From NCBI GenBank assembly GCA_003254925.1, contig QANZ01029231.1, positions 67,748-131,747 of the forward strand: a DNA stretch of 64,000 bases. The letters run 5' to 3'. The notes below the pieces were generated by a model that saw only the letters and a program-made list of their open reading frames with translations, had not been told where the DNA came from and did no database searches. Below are positions 57,133-64,000 of the stretch, piece after piece. Position 1 is the first letter of the stretch. The number at the start of each line of letters is the position of its first letter. A program made the position numbers and the translations under genes. Origin of the DNA: Chamaecrista fasciculata. Its lineage: Eukaryota; Streptophyta; Magnoliopsida; Fabales; Fabaceae.

Positions 57133-59217
57133 TGTTGGAGATTGTGCCCTAGGGCCAATCATTTTATAGATATGTTGAGAACATATCAATTAATTTATGG
57201 AGATAAATTAATGGTTATCATATTATTAGCATGTTTACTATGATAACAGTCCGTGATTAATTATGAGATAATTAATCTAAACCGTCCCTGGTCGCTCATT
57301 CAAGTGGGAACTTGAAATGAACTAAGACCAGCATGACCTCGGTGCATGAGATGCATACACTAGATGTTGGTACGAGAGTCATGGTGCAATTACGTAAGGT
57401 GGTTACGAGTTGCTGGACATGACCCGGAGAGTCCTGCATGGGTTTAGTCATCAGCTTGCCTCTCCTGTACACCTGTCACGACGCCTTAGACCTGAGGTCA
57501 TCATTATTCCGGCGTTGCAGTTGTCAGACTTTGGCTTAGTCTAACGCTGCCCGTAACAGGGTAGTCATAAGGGCTAAGTACGGGTTTGGTTGATTGCCGT
57601 GCTGAGGAATGTGGACTGACCAAAATTGGGATTTTGTTCCCCATTAAATTGGGAGATATCTTACTGGGCCCCTCGATGAGTCTGTCCAGGAAATGCATGG
57701 CCATGCTAGATATTGGGACTTACTCAAGGAGATCGAGAAAGTAAAGGTTTGGATCATGGGTGACTTTCCCGTGCCTGGTCCATGACCAAGATATCGCAGA
57801 ACAATAGGGTCGGTGCCATGGAGGTACTAAGGTTAAGTCGGTTTTGGTAAAAACCGATAACTCACGTGTTTTGGGTAGTCGTGATGGCTTGCTAGAGTCC
57901 GCTCACGACTTGTAGGTCATGGAGATGACCTACTGCCAACTTCACGTGGGGCCTGCTGGGTCACACACGAGCAGGAACAGGACACCGTTTAAAAGGGACA
58001 CGAATTAGGGTTAATTCGTGGGTCACTCCGGTGGCACGATTTAAGACAAAGAGGAAATGTCTGGGACATTATGTCTTGTCTTAATTGATCTACAGTTGTG
58101 AAGTATTTAAATTTGTGAGACAAATTTAAATATAATAATTGTTAAATAATTAATTTGGATTAATTATTTACAATTAAAATATTAAGGAAAAATAATTCAG
58201 ATAAGGTTCCTAAAAGTTAGGAAATTATTGAATTATAAAATTCCCTAATATTGGCATGAGGGTGGCGCCTCTTTTATGATATTTAGGTTAATAAAATTGT
58301 TTTATTAATTTAAATAATAATTTGAATTCAAAAGATTTGATAGAGATATCAAAAGATTTGAATTCAAAAGAGGATCTTTGGTGAGTCATGCTTTCTTAAG
58401 AGTTAAGGAAGGTTTTTGATTTATAAAATTCCAAAGAAATTTTAGAGGCATATGGCACATCTTAGGTGGGTCCCATGGGAGATTTGATCTCTCATTTTGA
58501 TTCTCTAAGATTATGATTTGAATTTAAATTTAATATTATGGTAATATTATAATTTAAAATTCAATTCATGAAAGCCATTATTATTATAATTTAGAATTAT
58601 AATAATGCTCTAAAAATAATTATAAAAACCCTAGGGCTAGGCGCCTAGGTTAAGCCACCATGAGAGAATTCATTTGTGCAATTTTCATCCTCCTAGTTGA
58701 GAGAGATAGAAAATTCGCCTCCTTCAAAAACCCTAGCTTCCAAGTGAGGAAAAATTTGGTTCTCAAGAGTTGAGAGGGGAAAATCGAGTTGGCCTAAGAG
58801 TTAGGCAATTCGATTTGTGGTTCCCAAAATTAGGGTTTGTGAGAGAAGGAAAGACAAGAAGGAGTTCTTGTGGGAATTCTCCTTGCGCCACCTTTTGGAG
58901 TTTGAATCAAGAAGGAGTTCTTGAGTTCAAACACACTGTAGATTGGTCCCTAGTTCTTTTGGAGAAAAGAACTGAAGGCTAGCACCTTGGTGCCCGAAGA
59001 AACTGTTCGTGTGGATTACTGGCAGAGGGAGAACGCTGGGAGTGGGCTCCTTGGACACGCCTTGTACAACCAGAGGATTGAAACTCGTGAGGTATACCAC
59101 TATCTATAAAAGTTTTAAATTCTACTAGCGGATCCGTTCGGGAATTTTAGGACCTAGCGTGTTTTATTTTAATTTTATATTTGCTTCCGCTGCGTTAGGC
59201 GCCTACAATTCCCAACA
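57133..59217 (+). mobile_element. 5' LTR of the copia element
   Basis: 2085 bp, beginning TGTTGGAGATTGTGCCC and ending CTACAATTCCCAACA, so TGTTGG..CCAACA inverted ends. The primer site follows after one base. It is AT-rich around 58080-58660 and contains two copies of a GGCGCC word context (58264-58270 and 58641-58652). It resembles 37041-39280 in reverse at roughly nine bases in ten by eye. Confidence 0.9.
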
Positions 59218-59218
59218 G

Positions 59219-59231
59219 TGGTATCAGAGCC
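59219..59231 (+). promoter_or_regulatory. Primer-binding site of the copia element
   Basis: TGGTATCAGAGCC starts two bases after the LTR end and matches the initiator tRNA-Met complement used by most plant copia elements. Confidence 0.92.
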
Positions 59232-60768
59232 ACGCTAGTTCTAGGATTTAAAACTGTTTATGTGTACATGTGATGTATGATATGTGTGTTTACCGCTTTC
59301 AATCACGTTTTTGGTTTTACAAAAATCCACCGAACTTTTTCTTAAAAATTCAATCTACAGAAAAAGGTGCAAATTATATGTATGAGATACATATAAGTCG
59401 ATTGGATCGACTGGAAAATTTTTCTTGATGTTTTAGGCCAAAATCGAAATTCCTTTATAATTATAGTTAAAAGTGTTTTAATTATAATAATTATAAAGGT
59501 GGCTGAAAATTTGTTAAAATTATGAATTTTACAATTTTTGGGGGTCAATAATTATAAATTCTTGAATGGAGATTCATGGTATTTATAATTATTGATAAAA
59601 GGCCTAATCTCAAGAAAAGGCATGTTAAAATTGCACAGACCCTAAATTGAACACAATTTTAAAAGGAGTTTTAATATTTGTGTTGGTTACCGTGTTTGAC
59701 ATAATTATATGAATTGTTCATATTTGAATTGTGTGGTGTTGGATATGGCTCTAGGAGGTTTATTTCGGTAAATACGGCCTGCGTGTCGTCTCCCTCTACT
59801 CTGGTGTAAAATTTAATTTCTGTTTATACCTCAATGTAACTGGGGTTTATTCACGTGTAATTTTATTTTTCCTTTTAGAAAGGTTCTCTCATTGGCTTGG
59901 GAGAACTCTAGGGTAGATGGGCCATATCTAAACACGGTGTATGTTTTTACATTTAGTTGTATGTGATGCGCTAGATGTATGTTTAGGGTGCGAATTTTAA
60001 CATGCTAATTATATATATCGCGCTACAACCACGTATACGATACGAGCGTGGGATTTTGTATACGATACAAAATCCGGGCACATGTTTATATGTATGAGAT
60101 ACATGGGGTAATAAACATGTGGCATGACTCGTTTAATTTTAAAAGGAGTTTTAAAATTAAACTATAAATCGGAACAATTTTATAAAAAAAATCAAACCCT
60201 TTTAGAAAATTTAAGTAATTAATGCCATCGCTAAAACGCCCTGCCAAAATCTTGTTCATCGTGGAGCGGTGATCGCCTCCGCGACACGTATCTGCCTTGA
60301 CCTTGAGGAAGCACGGGTGAATGGGATTTTCAACACGATGCCCGTTGAAATCTTGGTTCTTTGAATACGGTGATCGCCTCCGCGACACGTATTGCAGTTG
60401 GGCCTTGATGATATGGGGGTTGGCCTTTGGGCCTCATTGTCTTGAACTTAGCCATTCACATGTTTTACCGAGTGACTTAATGGGGTTATCAAAACGGTTT
60501 TGGACCTCAAGGCATTAGATGGGATAAACATGCCATAATAAGTATCATGAGATGATACAGTCCCATAAGGATCTAAGAGTCACATGGAGATGTGATTGGT
60601 AAGGAGTTACCTACCTAAATAACCAAAGGGTGCATGATCGCCGCCGCGACGGTAAACTTTGGTGAAATATGGGTCTTAGCCACCAATAATAATTTCATTG
60701 GGTTTTATAAAATGGTGGAAGTATTTTTCCTGCTAATTAAACTTTTCATATCTTAAATTGTAGAATCA
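59232..60768 (+). other. Untranslated leader of the copia element
   Basis: No gene is present. It contains two adjacent hairpins, CCACG..CGTGG (60029-60051) and GGATTTTGTAT/ATACAAAATCC (60053-60077, 11-bp stem). It also has a repeated phrase TGATCGCCTCCGCGACACG (about 60268-60290 and 60369-60391), with a third, variant copy near 60637. Such leaders carry dimerisation and packaging signals in retroelements; that role here is inference. Confidence 0.5.
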
Positions 60769-61330
60769 ATGGCAACAGATAATAGTTCATCACTATCACT
60801 GCGATCTGTCCTTGAGAAGGACATGTTGTCTAGGACAAAATTCCTTAACTGGTATCGTAATTGAGAAGTGTTCTCAACCCAACGAAGGAAGCTGCTGACT
60901 TCCTAGATTGGTTTTGTAATTAGAGATTTTTTCTCACCCAACCAAGGAAATTTTGTGTCCTAGAAATCCCTCCCCTGAAGAGCATGCCAAGGACGCTCCA
61001 AGAGCATAGACAATTGCTTGGAGAAGCACTTCAATGACTCTGTGGACGTTACTTACCTTGATGCTAGCCACGATAGTTCAAGAGTTGAACAAGGGAATAT
61101 TGTCGGCTATAGAGATGGTCACACATCTCAAGGAAACGTCCCAAAATTAGGGGAAAGGGAAGGGCAAAGGAAAGAGGAAAGGAGACGCCGAGTTTGGTGA
61201 GACCAAGCCAGCGGCTGAGCCCAACCCACTACCTGCCAAGAAGGCAAGACTTTCAAAGGATGCAATTTGCCCTTTTGAGAAATGGGAAATTGTATTTGGA
61301 AGATCAAAAGAATAAGAGGAGATAAGATCT
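60769..61330 (+). pseudogene. Copia gag remnant
   Basis: Begins ATGGCAACAGATAATAG; the translation reads SLRSVLEKDML and FLNWYRN before a stop, matching the usual start of copia gag. Downstream the frame is lost in several stops, with a late fragment PAKKARLSKDAICPF close to the expected zinc-knuckle position. It cannot make a capsid protein. Confidence 0.7.
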
Positions 61331-62200
61331 CTACTTCTGGTATCTTCGTTATAGACATTCACTTGTCTACTATAACCGCTTGGGTATTAGATACAGCATG
61401 TGGTTTTCACATTTGATGTGAAGGGTCTTAGAGACAGTAGAAAGCTGGACAGAAGCAAGATGGACTTACGAGTAGGCAATAGAGCAAGGGTTGCTGCTGT
61501 TGCTGTAGGAACATGCGAGCTTGTTTTGCCCTCTGGGCTTAACTTATTGTTATCATGTACCTTCTTTAAGGTTCAACCAATGCTTCTCTTTCTTATGAGA
61601 TAAGGAAGATTTCGCATGTGTTAACTGAAAAGAATGGTGTTCAATTTATAAAGATAATGTTTATTTGCTTTGCAAGATAAACATTGCATCTTGAAACTTG
61701 AACGTTAACACGATAACAATAACTATAGCATTGATACGATAAGGATTAAGATTAGCGAATCTAATCCTATATACCTTTGGCATTGTTGTTTAGGCCATAT
61801 AAACGAGAAACGCCTAGAGAAGCTCCATGGAGATGGACTTCTAAGCTCATTTGATTTTGAATCATATGATGCTTGCGAATCTTGTCTACTTGGAAAAATG
61901 ACAAAGGCGCTTTTCACTGGCCACAGTGAGAGGGCGTCGGACTTATTGGGGATCATACATGGTGATGTATGTGGACCCATAAGTACACAAGCTAGAGGTG
62001 GTTACTCTTACTAGCTGCTTCAATAGGTTTGACTTGGGCTACCTATTAAAGCATAAGTCGGAGTCTTTTGAAATAGAGATTTCAAAGTGAAGTAGAGAAT
62101 TAACTTGACAAGAAAATCAAAGTCCTTCGATACGATCGAGAAGACGAGTATTTGAGTCAAGAATTTGTTGATCATCTTAGAAGCTGTGAGATGGTCTCAC
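61331..62200 (+). pseudogene. Copia protease and integrase N-terminal remnant
   Basis: Translation near 61345-61410 shows AWVLDTACG, the aspartic-protease site of copia elements, followed by stops. At about 61760-61990 one frame reads YLWHCCLGHINEKRLEKLHG then DACESCLLGKMTK and GIIHGDVCGP, the GAG-pre-integrase and integrase zinc-binding region. It breaks at a stop soon after. The region is decayed but in the right order. Confidence 0.8.
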
Positions 62201-62249
62201 GACTTGCCCCTTCTAAAACCCCATGGGGATGGTGTTTCTGAGAGGAGGA

Positions 62250-64000
62250 ATCGAACTCTATTTGATATGGTTCGATCTATGATGAGTCAAAGTGATCTTC
62301 CGCGATCCTTTTAAGGATATGCTTTAGAAGCTGCCGTGTTCACACTTAACCGTGTTCCGTCTAAGGCAGTTGAGAAGACACCATATGAAATATGGATGGG
62401 AGGAGTCCCATAGTGTCTTATCTCAAAATTTGGGGGTGTGAAGTTTACGTTAAGCAAACGATAAACTATCTCCCAGAAGGTGCTTGTAGGGTACCTCAAG
62501 GAAACGAGGGGATACTATGTTTACTACCCATCTGACAACAAAGAGTTTGTAGTCAGAAGTTGATCTTCTTAGAGAAGGATCTTGTTTCCAAAAGAAACAG
62601 TGGGAGTGAGGTAGATCTTGAAGGAGTTCAAGATTCACAAAGCACTTCAGAGGCGCAGACGGAAACTAAAGAAGAACCACAAGGTGTTGTGGTAGCTCCT
62701 CTAATAACACAAGGACAACGAAGTTCTGATAGAACACGATTTCAACCACAAAGATGTGGATCTTTTGTGACTGAAAATAGGGATGTGTTGCTCATAGAGC
62801 GTGGTGAGCCTACCACCTATCAAGAAACTTTCACCTCAACTCCGAGAAATGGGTTGAAGCCATGAAGGCTAAGATGGCAATGTCAACGTCTTCAAGGCTA
62901 GGACAGTTGCAAAGGGTTTTCTTTTTCCCCTAATGCAATGGCCAAGACCATTAGGATCCTGCTTGCCTATGAGATATGGCAATTGGATGTCAAAACAGCA
63001 TTCCTTAGAGGAATGCTGCCCGAGGATGTGTGCGACACAACCTGAGGGGTTTGTATGTCCAGAGGAACCAGTAAAGGTGTGCAAGCTTTGGAAATCCATT
63101 TATGGATTGAAGCGAGCATCACGGAGTTGGAATCATCGTTTTGATGAGGTGGTCAAAGAGTTTGGCTTCTTACAAAACACTGATGAACCTTGTGTTTACA
63201 AGAAGGTTAGTGGGAGCACAGTTGTGTTCTTGGTGCTATATGTCAATGACATATTGCGCATTGGAAATAATGTTCCAACCTTAGAGGTTGTGAAAATATT
63301 TTTCAATGAAGGACTTAGAAGCTGCCTATATTCTAGGCATTGAGATCTATGGAGATAGATCTGGTAGGCTTCTTGGATTGAGTCAGAGTACGGACTTGGA
63401 TGAGGTACTGAAGGGGTTCAGTATGCAAGACTCCAAGAGGAATTCATGTCGATGAATCAAGGATTGACCCTGAGCAAGAATCAATGTCCCAAGACACTTG
63501 ATGAGCGAGGGCACATGAATGGCATCCCTTATGCTTTGGCAATAGGATCCATCATGCAATGTACTCGACCCGATGTGTCGTTTGCCCTGAGCGTGACAAG
63601 CCGGTTCCAACGAGACCCTAGTGAGTATCATTGGACCGCTGTCATAAGCATTCTTAAGTACTTAGGAAGGACTAAGGATGAAATCTTGGATTATGGTGGA
63701 ATAAATGTGTAAGAGTTACACAGGTGCCCGTATTCCAAAACCTACCAAGATGAATCGCAGTATGGATACGTGTTTCTCCTGAACGGTACCATCGTGAGTT
63801 GGAAAGAGTTTCCAAGCAGAAAGCACGATTGCTGATTCTACAAACAGAGAGTTGGTCGTGTGGAGACGCAGACCGTAAAACTTATGTCTGAGGAGTGATT
63901 GGTGGTCACCCTGTGGAGACAGGAAGACACCAAATGAGATTGGATCCCCACTGATGTTCCGACAGTGATATATGTATGCACATATATACACTCAGACATG
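62250..64000 (+). pseudogene. Copia integrase C-terminus, reverse transcriptase and RNase H remnant
   Basis: Blocks in order: a late integrase region (about 62330-62540), a linker frame (62560-62865), and a reverse-transcriptase frame 62933-63343. That frame has QLDVKTAFLRG in another phase at its start, then KSIYGLKRASRSWNHRFDE. The catalytic YVDD box is changed to YVND (63239-63250). A further frame (63446-63712) has ALAIGSIMQCTRPDVSFALS, and RNase H pieces follow (GTIVSWKEFPSRKH). Frameshifts and stops separate all pieces, and the catalytic Asp is replaced, so this copy has no activity. Confidence 0.85.

Larger units (their letters stand above)
57133..64000 (+). mobile_element. Long-LTR Ty1/copia retrotransposon, 5' part (continues beyond window)
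   Basis: Order: 2.1-kb 5' LTR (57133-59217), tRNA-Met primer site, a 1.5-kb leader, then decayed gag, protease, integrase, reverse transcriptase and RNase H in copia order on the plus strand. Every coding block has stops or frameshifts, so the copy is inactive. The 3' LTR lies outside. A related solo LTR sits inverted at 37041-39280. Confidence 0.88.

Overview
The window is nuclear DNA of a flowering plant, most likely a eudicot. Genes have short exons with GT..AG introns, intergenic DNA is AT-rich, and much of the sequence is transposable elements with runs of N. The species cannot be named from the sequence. Only two host genes are convincing. One is the 3' part of a PUB14-type U-box/ARM-repeat E3 ubiquitin ligase (+ strand, 67-1653). 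The other is a complete 18-exon gene of the plastid phosphoglucomutase/phosphomannomutase family (- strand, 12133-27729). Its exons join to exactly 620 codons although its introns hold several transposons. Layout: 1-1653 U-box gene. 2473-12100 is intergenic and holds a hAT element, Mutator-type foldback elements (one 2.3 kb, with near-complete inverted arms around a GC-richer loop), a solo copia LTR and microsatellites. 12133-27729 is the mutase gene, with a foldback MITE and Ty1/copia remnants in its introns. 28074-28406 is the first of three copies of an 8-bp-TSD MITE family. 28907-47587 is a nest of elements. A PIF/Harbinger-type element with TAA target duplication holds an L1 LINE. The LINE is split by a hAT MITE and by a complex of a very large non-coding LTR retrotransposon (LARD type, LTR about 4.3 kb). 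That complex holds a Tourist MITE, a hAT-like MITE and a copia solo LTR, and the solo LTR holds a Mutator foldback MITE. 47960-50608 has another MITE and a gypsy-like LTR fragment cut by a 1.07 kb hAT element. 53171-57078 is a broken CACTA transposase, itself interrupted by a hAT MITE. 57133-64000 is the 5' LTR and most of the decayed coding region of a long-LTR Ty1/copia element that continues past the window. The host genes show no operon-like relationship; they are independent neighbours separated by transposon-rich DNA. The clearest signals for a second look are: the LARD LTR, which carries an array of near-palindromic boxes centred on TACGTA; the tail-to-tail inverted LTR junction; a 73-nt tRNA-like segment inside a hAT MITE; the giant foldback Mutator element; and a 1.75 kb block between two single Ns that appears wrongly placed inside a hAT MITE. 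Domain and family names were assigned from recognised motifs, not from a database search. Exon coordinates were read by hand from splice sites and codon phase.
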